64,000 nucleotides of DNA from Drosophila persimilis. Lineage: Eukaryota; Arthropoda; Insecta; Diptera; Drosophilidae. This document shows positions 11,077-22,440 of the stretch, piece by piece. The position numbers and the translations under genes are program-made. How positions within the stretch are numbered: position 1 is the first letter of the stretch; each line of letters opens with the position of its first letter. Where the stretch lies: positions 1-64,000 of the forward strand of contig NW_020825397.1 in assembly GCF_003286085.1 (NCBI RefSeq), given 5' to 3'. The notes beneath the pieces are model-generated. The model saw only the letters and a list, made by a program, of their open reading frames with translations, ran no database searches and was not told the origin of the DNA.

Positions 11077-12462
11077 AATCCTCATCTTCCTCATAATTAC
11101 CATCGTAATGGCACAGGGCCAAAACATAGAAATAAATTCTATAAAATCCCAAAACGGATATATGATATTCAAAACTGGATCGATCAACATACCTATCAAT
11201 TACGAATACCATTATCTAACTGTTAATGTAACTAAAACCGAAGAACTATACCAAAATTTGTTAAGGCAAGCCACTAAATTCCAGGACATAATCCAAATAA
11301 AATATCTAGTAGACAAATTGCAAAGAGAAATGAACGGGCTAAAAATAACCAAAAGAAATAAAAGAGGCCTAATCAATATAGTAGGAACAGCCTACAAATA
11401 TCTCTTTGGAACACTAGATCAGGAAGATAAAGTCGATTTGGAACAAAAAATAGAAAATTTAGCCAGCCATAGCATTCAAATGAATGAACTAAATTTGGTA
11501 ATAGATGCAGTTAATAGCGGAATAAACGTTATAAACAAACTAAATGAAGAAAAAGACAGGAATCAACAAATAGAAATTTTGATATTCAATCTACAACATT
11601 TCACAGAATATATCGAAGATATAGAACTAGGTATGCAATTAACTAGGCTCGGTATATTTAATCCAAAATTATTAAAACAAGACTACCTGGAACAAATAAA
11701 TTCTGAGAAAATACTAAATATAAAACCTCCACATGGCTAAAATCCGATACCAACGAAATTCTAATAATTTCCAACATTCCCAAAGACATTACAAAAGTAC
11801 CAATCTATAAAATCGTTCCGTATCCAGACGAATTAAATAACATGTTAACAGATATGACATACGACAAGTACTACATAAAAAATGAAGAAGTATTTGTTAA
11901 AGAAACTAGATTGAAAACCAATGACAATTGTATAAAAGGAATTTTAATGCAAACTCCCACTAAATGTCCATATTCCAAAACTTTTCAAAACTTTCAAATA
12001 AACTTTATTGAACCCAATATACTAATCACGTGGAATCTTCCAAAAACAACGCTAAATCAGAATTGTGTAAACCAAGAAATCATAGCGGAAGGAAATACCA
12101 TTATAAAAATCTACAACTGTTCAATCCAATTAAATGAATTTACAATATCAAACACAATGTTAGATTTTGCCCAGAATGTTTATGTCAACAACAACATAAC
12201 TAAAATAAAACCACTGTCGTATGTCCAAACTAATGAAATAATTATGCAATACACCACATATAGTAACCTATTACAAATAAGTCTACTAATTGCATTTGTC
12301 ATAATTATATTAGTACTACTAAGTTATGTAGCTGTTAAATTTACGAAAACTTCTAAAAGAGTCACGGTTAAATGTATAAACCCTATAATAGAAGCAGAAG
12401 AGGAACCAACCTCAGCCACCGCACTTGACACCCCGTCACTATACCCGAGGGTAATCGCCTAG
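11048..12462 (+). pseudogene. env of the 17.6-like element, one frame break
   Basis: Envelope protein ORF of the errantivirus class. The N-terminus has a signal-peptide-like hydrophobic stretch (residues about 10-22), and a furin-type RNKR site near residue 105 is followed by the hydrophobic fusion-peptide region. The frame closes at 11740. The remainder is open at 11842-12462 in another frame, with a transmembrane helix near its C-terminus and a short cytoplasmic tail. The break lies between about 11720 and 11840, so as written no complete envelope protein is encoded. Confidence 0.75.
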
Positions 12463-12475
12463 GGACAGGCTAATA

Positions 12476-12489
12476 ACAAACGTTGGGGG
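12476..12489 (+). promoter_or_regulatory. Polypurine tract of the 17.6-like element
   Basis: CAAACGTTGGGGG directly before the 3' LTR start, in the position where plus-strand DNA synthesis is primed. Confidence 0.6.
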
Positions 12490-13085
12490 AGTGACATATC
12501 CATAATTCCCCACATCCCATACACATTATGTTTATGTACAATTCATCCACCCCATCCACACAAGTAACAGGACCCCACTCAAGAATCAATAACTATTTCT
12601 TCCCATACTCCAAGCTAGGGCCCCCCATAATATAAACAATGGACCACATTGTTTCAGCAACATTAGAATCACGCCACTCTCGAGAAATCGATTCTTTAGA
12701 ATCACGCCACTCATGAGGACCAATCAAAGCTAGACATAAAACCAAGGAGTATCACATTCCTAGCTCCGTCATGTAATGCAACACCGATCGCCAGCAGTGG
12801 ATGCCTTTCATCAAAGCCGACGCATCCCCAAATATCGATCCAGGCACGTACGCCACCGACACGAAGATGCAGCCGAGGAAAGCAACGCCCGAAGCCAGAG
12901 TCGGGAGTTCCAAGAGAAGGGCTCATGGAAACTAGCCAGCAGCAGAGAGATCAGTTCCGTTTGAGACAAGCAGACCGAAAGTCAAGTCGGGGAATTCATT
13001 TAAATCTTGTGACATAAAGATATTTAAGTTTGTAAAATAAAAGTATTTTTTTAAAAACTTAAAATCGAGTTGCGGATATTTAACT
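12490..13085 (+). repeat. 3' LTR of the 17.6-like element
   Basis: 596 bp, the same as the 5' LTR plus one base. It is followed at once by the ATAT target duplication. Confidence 0.9.
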
Positions 13086-13307
13086 ATATATATATATATG
13101 TATGGTATATATGTATGTATGTATGTTATGTATGTATATAATCGTACCTAAAACTAAGGAGCAAAAAAAATTATTCTACGGTGGAAAACGAATTTTAGCT
13201 ATAAAGCAAACGTTAATTAAAAGAAAAAAAATTATTAACAATTATCTCTCTCCGCTCTTATCCGCACAGCCACAGCCACACCCCCCCTCCCTCTCCCACT
13301 CACCCAA
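13086..13307. other. TA/TATG microsatellite and AT-rich spacer
   Basis: TATATA and GTATGTATG runs to about 13140, then A-rich DNA, then a C-rich pyrimidine stretch leading into the GC-rich gag. No LTR is recognisable at this edge of the next element. Confidence 0.5.
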
Positions 13308-14167
13308 TCCAGTTTGACGGGCAGGACGACCCACTGTCGTTCGTCGAACTACTGGAAGAGCGTGCCCTCTCGTACGGGGTAGACATGAACTACGTGCCGC
13401 GAGCCATGGCACAGCTCCTCACCGACCGAGCCAACCGTTGGTTCCGCACCAGCCGACTCCAGAGCGCCTCATGGGCCGATTTCCGCCAGGAATTCCTAGC
13501 CTTTTTCCTGCCTCCCCGGTACTTCGAGCAATTGGAAGACCAGATCAGGGAACGCAAACAAGCGGTGGGCGAACCGTTCAAGGACTTCGTCATCGAGCTC
13601 CGGTTACTCATGCACCACGCCGGGTACGACGAGGCCAAAGAACTTAGCCGGATCTACGACAACACCCTCCCGGCGTAACAGCTGTACGTGAGAAGACACG
13701 AACTGAGAAGTCTGACGCAATTAACGATGTTGGCCGCAGAGTTCGAGAGCATCCAGGAACGAAACGTACCAGCGATCCTCATTCCCCCTCGACAACCACC
13801 CAGGTATACGCGGCCAACGGCACAACAAAACGAAAGCGGGACGAATCGGGCCCAATTCCGAAAGCCCCACTGGAACTCCTCGGAACCCGCAAGGAAGCCG
13901 CACCAAGCCGGCGCATCAGCACAGGAAGCGGCACATCGAATGATCACCACCCCCATCGCCAACCCGCACGCAGCCTGTCGACGCTGCGGAGAGGCGGGAC
14001 ATGTATCTCGCGACTGCACCAACCCATCGATCCTCTTCTGTTGGGAATGCGGCAAGCGCGGAACACGCACCGTGGGCTGTTGCCGCCAGGACCCGTCGGG
14101 AAACGACTCGCGTCCCCAGTTGACACGGGAACAGCCGGGCACGACGCTCCCTCAGAAAACCAACTAA
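13308..14167 (+). pseudogene. gag of the GC-rich gypsy element
   Basis: Capsid-like region from FDGQDDPLSFVELL through a helix-rich domain to FVIELRLLMHHAGYD. An in-frame TAA at 13676-13678 interrupts it, after which the same frame continues for about 160 residues to 14167. The C-terminal part has one clear CCHC knuckle (CRRCGEAGHVSRDC) and a second, damaged one (CWECGKRGTRTVGCC) lacking the histidine. The start is uncertain because the 5' end is not defined. Confidence 0.7.
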
Positions 14168-15980
14168 GAAACCCGCTACAAGTACACGACGGCCGGATAG
14201 TGGCGAGAGTGACCATCGGAGGACGGCGCACAGAAGCCACGACAACGACCTGCGCGACGCTTGCATCCCGATACGCCTAGCCGACGGCTCAGCACGCGAG
14301 ATAACTCAGATCTTGCTAGCGCGCGTCAAACTAGACGAGCAAGAGGTACAGATGCCGCTCTTGGTGCTGCCCAACATGCTAGAGCAAGCCATCATAGGGA
14401 TGGACTTCCTGGGCGCCATCGATACCACGATTCAATGTGGCACCACACGCCTCCATCTCCAAGGCTCCCAACGCCCCCTCCCAAACCCGCCGACGATCAC
14501 CGCCAGCCAAGTACACGCCCACGGACCCAAGAACTCGAGACCCCCGCCGCCAACGAACCCCCCGCCACGACACGAGCACAAGGAACAAGGAACACAGAAC
14601 CCATGGCCACAACGAGCCACACCAGCCCCAGGCTCACTCCGAGAAACCCAAAACCAAGCAAAGCAACGAAGAAAGCGAGCCGGTCTCCCGAGGGCACCGA
14701 CGCGGTTCCACCAACAATGGGAAAGGAACCCAGGACGCCCCTCCAGAAGACAACCCGGCCCCAGCACCGACAGCCGCCACGCAGCAGCCAGGCGCTCGAG
14801 GTACCACCTCCGACCGCCACCCTGGCCCACGAACGTGTCGACACCGCCCTCGACGCGAAAACTACCCCCACGACACCGACCGACCCGCTACTCCCGCGTC
14901 CTCTCAGGCAGGAACCGGGAGAGGCGATCACCGCCGCACGAGGCATCAATCGTCACCGACATCATGGAACGCCTCCCGGGCAACACCTCGTACGGCGCCG
15001 GTATGCGGCCCAGCACCACGCCTGGAGCCATGTCGGTGAACCTCACCGCCCAAACTAGCCGTCGGTCAAACGCTACGACCGCAATCGAAACCCCCACATT
15101 CGTACATCACGCTGAGTACAACGTCGCGCAAGCACCCCCCAGGACACACACGAGAACCCCACACCAGAGCGACGCACCCGCCGCCGTCGCCGGCATAAGC
15201 GAATACACTCGCGAAGTCGAACCACCAAGCGCATTCGACACAACGATCCTCCCCGAGAACCCCGACTACACTCGCGACCCTGGAATCGACGAACCACCGG
15301 AGGACGATTCGGAACGAATCTCCGACCCATGGCCTCCCGACATCGCGCCGAGAATTCAGGAATTTCTAGACGAAGAACTGCCGACACCCGCAGGCCTTCG
15401 AGGGACGACGGATCTAACAGAACACACCATCGTCATGAGAGACAACCGACCCATAAAACAGCGGTACTACCCGAAAAATCCAGCCATGCGGCGGATCATC
15501 GATGATAGCAGAGGACCTAATCGAACCATCCCGGAGCCCCCACAGTGCGCCAATCGTCCTGGTCCGCAAAAAGGACGGGAGATGGCGCATGTGTGTAGAT
15601 TATCGGCAGCTCAACGAGCGTTCTATCCCGGACGCGTACCCGTTACCCAGGATCAACTACATACTAGAGCGACTCCGAAATGGCCACTTCATCACGACCC
15701 TGGACCTGAAAAACGGGTACTGGCAGATACCAATGGCCCGCGACAGCCGGGAAGCCACGGCATTCACGATACCCAGCCGAGGATTATACCAATGGAAAGT
15801 AATGCCTTCATCGGGAAAAGCTTCCAGGAACACCTGAACAACGTAAAAGAAGTCTTCGCACGATTGCGAAAGGCAAACCTACGGATCAACACGGACAAGT
15901 GCGCCTTCTTCCAACTTGGGCCACATGATCAGCGAAGAAGGTATCCACACGGACCCCCAACAAAATCGCAGCCGTAAAGG
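14168..15980 (+). pseudogene. pol of the GC-rich gypsy element: protease remnant, linker and reverse transcriptase with deleted active site
   Basis: The protease region has VTIGGRRTEA upstream of where the D-T-G catalytic triad should be, but the frame reads T-T-C there. IIGMDFL remains downstream near 14400. A long Pro/Thr/Arg-rich linker follows. RT starts near 15360 and changes frame near 15500; the frame 15502-15837 has VRKKDGRWRMCVDYRQLN and TTLDLKNGYWQI. At 15800 the sequence goes straight from KVMP to GKSFQEHLNN, skipping roughly 40 residues that normally include the YxDD box. It cannot encode an active RT. Confidence 0.75.
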
Positions 15981-16009
15981 ATCTGAGGCCGCCGTCCAAC
16001 CTGAAGGAG

Positions 16010-17711
16010 CTACGACAATGCGTAGGCATGGCCGGTTGGTACCGCAGATTTGTCCCAAACTTCGCCACCGTGGTCCAACCAATGTCACTGCTGCTGAAGA
16101 AAGGGAAAGCATGGACATGGGGCCAAGAACAACAAGACGCCTTCGACGAGCTGAAAACACTGCTCACCACCGCACCAGTACTCGCCTGCCCAGACTTTAA
16201 CGTCAAATTTTCCCTGCAGACGGACGCAAGCAACCTTGGAGTAGACGCGGTCCTCACCCAAGAGATCGAAGGGAAAGAGCGGGTCATCGCATACGTCAGT
16301 CGACGCCTCAACAAGGCAGAAGAAAACTACTCGGCCACCGACAAGGAATGCCTTGCCGTCATCTGGGCGATCCGAAAACTGCGATGCTATCTCGAAGGCT
16401 ACCGATTCGACGTCATAACCGATCATCTCGCGCTAAAGTGGCTAAATACCCTCGAGAGCCCTTACGGTAGAGTAGCAAGATGGGCGCTCGAACTACAGCA
16501 ATACCAATACGACGTGCACTATCGGGCCGGCAACCAGAACGTAGTCGCAGACGCACTGTCACGACAACCATTGGAGACCCTCTCCCGCATCGAGGAGGAA
16601 GACAACACAGCATGCACCTGGCTTAAACAAAGGATCCAGCAAGTCCAAGACGAACCCCAGAAATACCCGGACTACACGCACGAAAACGGGCAGCTTTACC
16701 GCTATCTAGGACACGGAGCCGACGACGACGACCACATACCGTGGAAACTATGCGTGCCTAAAAACGGCCGAACGAGAGTACTCCGCGAATGCCATGACGA
16801 ACCAACAGCAGGACACCTCGGCGTCCGGAAAACCATCCTGAGGACAACGCAACGATATTACTTACCAGGACTACACCGAGACGTACGACGGTACGTGCAG
16901 GGCTGCGTAAGCTGCCAGAAGTTCAAGGCCACACAGCGCAAGGCCGTGGGCAGGATGCTCACACGCAAAGCCGAAGAACCCTTCGCCACCCTGTGTGCCG
17001 ATTTCGTCGGACCATTACCACGGTCCAAGCACGGGAACACCATCTTACTGGTCTTCTTCGACACTTTCTCCAAGTGGGTCGAACTGGTACCCCTCAAGAA
17101 AGCGACAACAACGAACCTCGAACGAGCCTTCAGAGAACGAATACTGAGAAGCTTCGGCGTGCCGACACTATTCGTGTGCGACAACGGAACCCAGTTCACC
17201 AGCCGATCGTTTAAAAACATTCCTGCGAACCGCAGGCGTGGACCTACAACACACAGCCCCGTATTGCCCCCAAGAAAACCCGACGGAGAGAGCCAATCGG
17301 ACTGTGAAAACGATGATCGCACAGTTCGTCGACGACCACCAGAACACGTGGGACGAACTCCTACCCGAGATGACATTGGCGATCAACTCCAGCGTCTCCG
17401 AGACGATCGGATTCAGCCCCGCTTTCCTCCTGCAAGGAAGAGAACCCCGACTCCCCGGCACCCTTTACGACGAAGTCACGCCCGGGAGTACACAAGAGAC
17501 GGCCAGCAGCAAAGCGACGAGACTAAAGAAGTATTCGCCATCGTCCGAAACAACATCCAGAGAGCCAGCCAAGAGCAAGGGAGACATTACAACCTCCGCC
17601 GGCGACTATGGCGCCCCCGCCATCGGATCATTGGTACTACTACGCAGAGACCCAGCCCGGTGTACAGACGCGGTACCCGGAACCCACCAGAAGACATCGA
17701 CGCCCCACTAA
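16010..17711 (+). pseudogene. pol of the GC-rich gypsy element: RNase H and integrase
   Basis: From 16028 one frame runs through the RT connection (MAGWYRRFVPNF), RNase H (TDASNLGVDAVL, then TDHLALKWLN, VADALSR) and integrase: zinc-binding HDEPTAGHLG with CVSCQKFK, then the core aspartates in ADFVGPL and CDNGTQFTS. Near 17215 the frame changes. The catalytic glutamate (PTERANRTVK) and the C-terminal region, including GSLVLLRRD, lie in the 17238-17711 frame. The aspartates and glutamate are all present but not in one reading frame. Confidence 0.75.
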
Positions 17712-17720
17712 CAATAAATC

Positions 17721-17940
17721 ATTCAAACCGCTAAGAAAGATAATAGAGTGTTAAATTTGCAAAGTAAAAACACCTCGATTGCGTAAGTTCACCCCAATCA
17801 GCCGAGACATCGACGTCCCCCCACCCCGAGTCCACACAGTCGTTCCATATACGCAACGGTAGCAACGCCCGCCCGAGCCCCGATCCACCTCTCTACGACA
17901 GGCCGCCCTCTGACGCCGCCCTCGAGGTTCCAACACGTTT
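17721..17940. other. Boundary DNA between the GC-rich gypsy and the mdg3-like element
   Basis: GC-rich DNA, probably the 3' non-coding end of the gypsy relic, stopping near 17940 where the minus-strand pol of the next element begins. Both elements are truncated here and no LTR is seen. Confidence 0.4.
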
Positions 17941-20900
17941 CTACAAATTTCTTGTGAACAGACCCCTGGACGTGGCTGAGTTTACCTCAGCCTGAAATAG
18001 GTCCATCACAAAGCTCATCTTTGACAGCATCGGTACTACTATTTTGTGCATTCTCTCGACCTGTCCATTGCCTCTAGGTACGCCTGTAGCTATTAACAAA
18101 TGTTGTATCTTCTGCTTGTCACAGTACTCTTTGAATAAGTGCGATGTGAAAGCTGCGCCACGATCAGTGACAATTCTGAATGGGTTACCAAATGATACTG
18201 CTTTCCTTTCTAAACAGTTCAGCACCTCCTCTACTCCGGTACTACGTGTGGGGTACAACCAAACGAATTTTGAAAATGCATCAACAACTACCAAAATGTG
18301 ATTATATCTTTTCTTTGTAATCTCCATCGGCCCGACATGGTCTAAGTGATAGGTAACTAATGGTTTATCACCCTTGTCAATGGGAGTTAGGTACCCTTCT
18401 TGCCTGCCCGCTTTTGTATTAACTAAGATACACTGCACGCAACCGCCTACCACTCTTTCTACTTTATTTCTTAGTTTAGGGATAAAGTAAGATTTCTCTA
18501 CCAGATCCTGTGTTTTCTTCACCGAAAAATGTCCCTGCCTGTGGGCGATCTGTATTATTTCGGTTTCCATTTGAGATGGAACAACTATTATCTCTCGGTT
18601 TAGATCTTTGAATAAGATTTGGTTTGCCATATAATAATCCTCGTATCCCTGCTTTTCCACCAGAATTTTGACCACCCTTGTCCATTCATCTGCACACTGC
18701 GCATCCCTAAGCTTGTGCATAACACTCTCTGTTAATACGTAACAAGCAACTCGACTGAGAGCGTCTACGTGTCGCATCTTCGATCCTGAACGATGTTCTA
18801 TTTCGTAATCGTAGTCCTGCAGATACATTGCCCACCTAGCTACTCTTAATGGAACGTCTTTCTTTTTCATCGTCATGGCAAACGCGTTACAGTCCGTAAT
18901 GATTTTAAATTTCAGTCCGAGAACATACACACGCCATTTAGTCAATGCGCCTATTACTGCTAGCACTTCAAGTTCGTATGAATGATAGTTTTCCTCACAT
19001 GGCTTTGTTTTCTTACTCATATACGTCACTGGGTGCAGCTGACCATCTTCTGGATCCTTTTGTAACAAGACAGCCCCAAAACCTAACTTAGAAGCATCCG
19101 TGTGTATCTCCGTTGATAATTTTGGATTGTACAATCGTAAAACTGGTTTCCTAGTGAGAGCGGCCTTCAATTGCTCGAATGCTAATCGCTGCAACTCCTT
19201 GAACTCGAACTTAGAATCCTTTCTCAACAAATCCGACAATGGCCTGGCTATGACTGCGTATCCTTCAATGAATTGCCTGAAATAAGAAGTCAGCCCAATG
19301 AATCGTTGTATAGCTTTTTTATCTTTTGGGATCGGAAAGTTTGCTACACACTGTGTTTTCTCCTTACCGGGTGTTATGGTACCATTTTCTATAGCATACC
19401 CCAAGAAATCTACCTTACTTTGCAAAATTTGACCTTTACTCCAGTTTAACTTCAAACCATTCTTTCCTGCCACTTCTAGCACTCTTTTCAACTTCTGTAA
19501 GCCTTCCTTAACATCCTTACTTGGTATAATGATATCATCCATATATACTACAGCGTCACCCTTCTGAACCAATTCTCTCATTACCGCAACTATGAAACGT
19601 GTGAAGATTGCTGGCGAATTCGAAATCCCAAACGGTACAAATAGGAACTCATATTGTCCTTTCTGCGTTACAAATGATGTATACTTTTGTGACTGAACTT
19701 CAACTGGTACGTGGAAATAACCGTTAGTCAAATCTAATGTCGTAAAAATCAAAGCTCCTTGCAATTTCTCAATAACATCCTGCATCTGTACCATCGGAAA
19801 GTTATCTCTCACTATTTTCTCATTTAACTTGCGATAATCGCAGCATAGACGTTTCTGTCCATTCTTCTTTGGTACTAACTTCATCTCTATAGGGCAAATC
19901 ACATTTCGACTCGGCTTGTATTCCTCAATTATCTTTCTTATTTGATCTCTCTCTGAATAGGGCAAATGTGACAAATCAATATTTATAGCTTCACTCTGCT
20001 CTAAGTTCACCATACACAAACTCTGAAACTCATTCAGCAACTCCGTACATGAATTAACATTTTCCCTTTCATCTCTATGTTCTGGAACATTGCGCCTAGT
20101 ACTTACTTGACTTCCTGATCTGAGGTCTAGTGCTGTTCCATCCCTTGTTACCTTCATGTCCACACTCTCTAAAAGAGTTCTACCCAATATAGCATCAAAT
20201 CCCATGTCCTCGTCCGCAATTACGTTAAATTCTACAATTAAGTCAATGTCATCAATCTGCACAGGTATTGTGATACTACCGAAAGTCATAATTTGGCTTT
20301 CACCAATTCCCGTTAAGCATTTACTACGTCCTGCCAGTTTTCCTCTACCAAGCTTCAAAAACACATTTCTGCTTAGAAGACACAAATCTGCACCTGTATC
20401 GACCAATCCTTTAAACACAACTTTTCCGTAGTTTACCGATTTCAACTCTAATCCTGACGAAGTGAACGTGCTTGATGGCTTTGTCCTACCATTCTCCAGA
20501 ACTAGATTGGTTGCTTTCTCCTGTTTAATTGTCATGTCGACCTTGCATTGAGCAGCTCTATGTCCTAGTTGGTTGCATCTGAAACACCTGTTATCTCTTT
20601 TTGGACAATCCCGCTTAATATGCGACTCATCTCCGCAGTTAAAACACTTTTTAAACTTTTCCGCTGATTTCACTAACTCTTTTTCTCCTTTATTGAAGTG
20701 TGAATCAAACTTTCCTTGTGATCTCACCGACCCTTTCATTTTGTGGTATGCCTCAATTTGCACCTTCAATTGCCTCATATTCCTAGCTTGATACAGTAAA
20801 GCCTTGTTTGTACTAGAATCTGGAATCCCGCTGACAAAATATTCAATTAAACTTTCGTCATCCATCTCGATTGGCTTTGCCAACTCCATCAGAGCGTACA

Positions 20901-21192
20901 GATACTCGTGCAACGTTTCGTTCTTCCTCTTCTGCCGCTTCCCTAGCCTACGATGTATCTCAGCTGATGACACCTTCACCCCAAATTCGTCGATCAATGC
21001 ACCCTTTAACACATTCCAATCACGAATATCCCGTTGACTTCGAATAAATAGCTTCGCTGCCCCACTGAGCAATTGTTTGGCATAAATGAACACCTGTAAT
21101 TGGTTCCATTCCACCGTGAGTGCACACTCCTCGAGTTCTTCGATCCACTGATTAATGTCTGGTGAACTTGTACTCGACAAACTGTGACACAC
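17941..21192 (-). pseudogene. Gag-Pol polyprotein of the mdg3-like element (lacks integrase C-terminus)
   Basis: Open for 1083 residues: capsid-like region, two CCHC knuckles (CFNCGDESHIKRDC and CFRCNQLGHRAAQC, about residues 185-220), protease LVDTGAD near 270, reverse transcriptase LCCDYRKLN near 445 and YMDD near 547, RNase H HTDASKLGFG near 700, integrase zinc-binding domain near 885-930, and core aspartates in DHVGPM and VTDRGAAFTS with the glutamate in GNGQVERMHK. Residues after about 1058 no longer resemble integrase and the frame ends at the truncation. The N-terminal part lies in another frame at 21218-21532. Confidence 0.8.
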
Positions 21193-21217
21193 TGCCCTCT
21201 ACATCTTTCAACGTAAA

Positions 21218-21532
21218 TCATGACCTTCCTGAATTAGAACTGTCTGCTTGCCGCCTCTGATTAGATCCAATTGGATTTTCATCTCGCCTTTCATTTCCCC
21301 TTGCTTGTTCATTATTTGAGGCCACTGTTCTAAATGATACCTCTTCATTAATCTCATCTGCAGTCTCTCCCTCATCCCTAACTTCTTCATCGTTTTGATC
21401 GGTTTGAAAACCATAGTGAGCCAGCAGTCTGTTTTGCAATTCAACTTTTCTTCCGGTTCTATTTAAACCTATCTCGGCCAATTTATCGCGCAAATCTGCC
21501 ACCAACAGTGCCAAAATCGCATCTCTATTCAT
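21218..21532 (-). pseudogene. N-terminal Gag segment of the mdg3-like element with a SAP motif
   Basis: 104 residues beginning MNRDAILALLVADLRDK. The segment LRDKLAEIGLNRTGRKVELQ followed by NRLL matches the SAP fold (two helices around a Gly-Leu turn), a DNA-binding motif of chromatin proteins. An acidic, Glu/Asp-rich stretch and an Asn/Arg-rich tail follow. The frame closes at 21218, about 25 bases before the ATG of the large gag-pol frame, so a single frame change near 21200-21230 separates them. Confidence 0.65.
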
Positions 21533-22416
21533 TTTTACAAACTTGTATGAAATATAATAGAATAAGAAATGGATCTATGCCGCTCGCTCGACAAAATACA
21601 GTTTTAGAATCCAGTTCCTCTCAGACCTTACAATAATTAACAGTATTCTGCTCTTTAAACTTGATGTTATGTTATTGAAAATGTAAACTTAACACTAGTT
21701 AATTACCACTGCTACCGCCTGCTGCTACTGCTTCATGTCTGTCTGCTTCTTTGCAATATTTCGCTTGCACTCACCAACAACAACCAATTCCAAAATGTTT
21801 TTATTGTCGTCGCACCAACACAGCTCCAGAATTTTCTGTCGTCGTCACACCAATATAGCTTCAGAATTTTCTGTCGTCGTCACACCAACACAGCTCCAGA
21901 ATTTTCTGTCGTCGTCACACCAACACAGCTCCAGAATTTTCTGTCGTCGTCACACCAATACAGCTCCAGAATTTTCTGTCGTCGTCACACCAGTACACCA
22001 GTCGCCGTACAGTACTTGCGAACCACTAGCTACCTTCTCTGCTCCACGCCTTTCTCCTTGTCCAGATGATGTCCACCGCCAACGATCCTGCCTATTGCAC
22101 GTTGCTGACCATCCACCAAGTCTTGCGTTGCCTTCAGATTGGGTACTGGGTCTCTTTATCGCCGTCTCTGCTGCTTACGACGCCGTTCCTCTTGATTCGG
22201 TTTGCTTCGGTTTCCCTTCTCCTTTTTACCGTAGCTGCTTGCTGCCGTCTTGCTCACTCTCGCGCTGCTTTGCCAATTACCTTTTGTTTGAATTTTCGCG
22301 CAGCAGAGTTTTTTCAGATTTCTTCCAGAATGTTCCAAACAACGCCACCACAATTCACCGAGTTCTCGCAATATTTGTAAAACACAACTTTAGTTGATGA
22401 CTTTCCGTTTGTAATC
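21533..22416 (-). other. Leader of the mdg3-like element
   Basis: Non-coding region between primer site and gag, containing a short tandem repeat. A plus-strand open frame spanning the repeat is a by-product of the 35-bp period and is not taken as a gene. Confidence 0.6.
21808..21994. repeat. 35-bp tandem repeat in the mdg3-like leader
   Basis: About five units of CACCAACACAGCTCCAGAAT plus TTTCTGTCGTCGTCA with a few substitutions (for example CAATATAGCTTC in one unit). The period of 35 bp is not a multiple of three, which argues against a coding role. Confidence 0.85.
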
Positions 22417-22440
22417 GTTCAAATCTCGGTTGAGCCCCCA
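22417..22440 (-). promoter_or_regulatory. Primer binding site resembling a tRNA-Pro 3' end
   Basis: On the minus strand TGGGGGCTCAACCGAGATTT follows the LTR after a 5-base gap. It starts with TGG and continues into what reads, on the plus strand, like a T-arm plus acceptor (GTTCAAAT...GAGCCCCCA). The resemblance is to tRNA-Pro with mismatches; the exact tRNA is uncertain. Confidence 0.5.

Larger units (their letters stand above)
5976..13085 (+). mobile_element. 17.6/297-like errantivirus (gypsy group with env), complete but frame-broken
   Basis: Complete LTR element: LTRs at 5976-6570 and 12490-13085, primer site, gag, pol (protease, reverse transcriptase, RNase H, integrase), env, polypurine tract. 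LTR ends are AGT...ACT and the insertion is bracketed by ATAT at 5972-5975 and 13086-13089. The AGTGACATA start and ATAT target are typical of the Drosophila 17.6/297/tom group. The LTRs differ by one inserted base (near 12928), implying a very recent insertion, yet all three ORFs are interrupted by frame changes. Confidence 0.9.
13308..17720 (+). mobile_element. GC-rich Ty3/gypsy relic without LTRs
   Basis: Internal region of a gypsy-superfamily element: Gag with zinc knuckles, protease remnant, reverse transcriptase with an internal deletion, RNase H and integrase. Base composition is conspicuously GC-rich with G/C third positions, unlike the AT-rich elements on both sides. No LTR pair, primer site or polypurine tract is evident, so it is probably a truncated internal fragment. 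An AATAAA lies at 17712. I cannot assign it to a named family. Confidence 0.75.

Noticed and set aside
14261..15058. Several long overlapping frames in the GC-rich gypsy (14261-15058, 14437-15039, 14432-14830 minus)
   Set aside because: High GC makes stops rare. Only the frame with protease and RT motifs makes biological sense.
21808..21994. CRISPR-like repeat array
   Set aside because: The units are directly adjacent with no unique spacers, and the context is eukaryotic.
21735..22397. 220-codon plus-strand frame across the mdg3-like leader
   Set aside because: It is generated by the 35-bp repeat, which shifts frame every unit. It is antisense to the element and lacks a known domain.
22417..22440. 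Possible tRNA gene 3' end on the plus strand (T-arm and CCA-like)
   Set aside because: There is no D-arm or anticodon arm upstream, and its position next to an LTR end explains it as a primer binding site.
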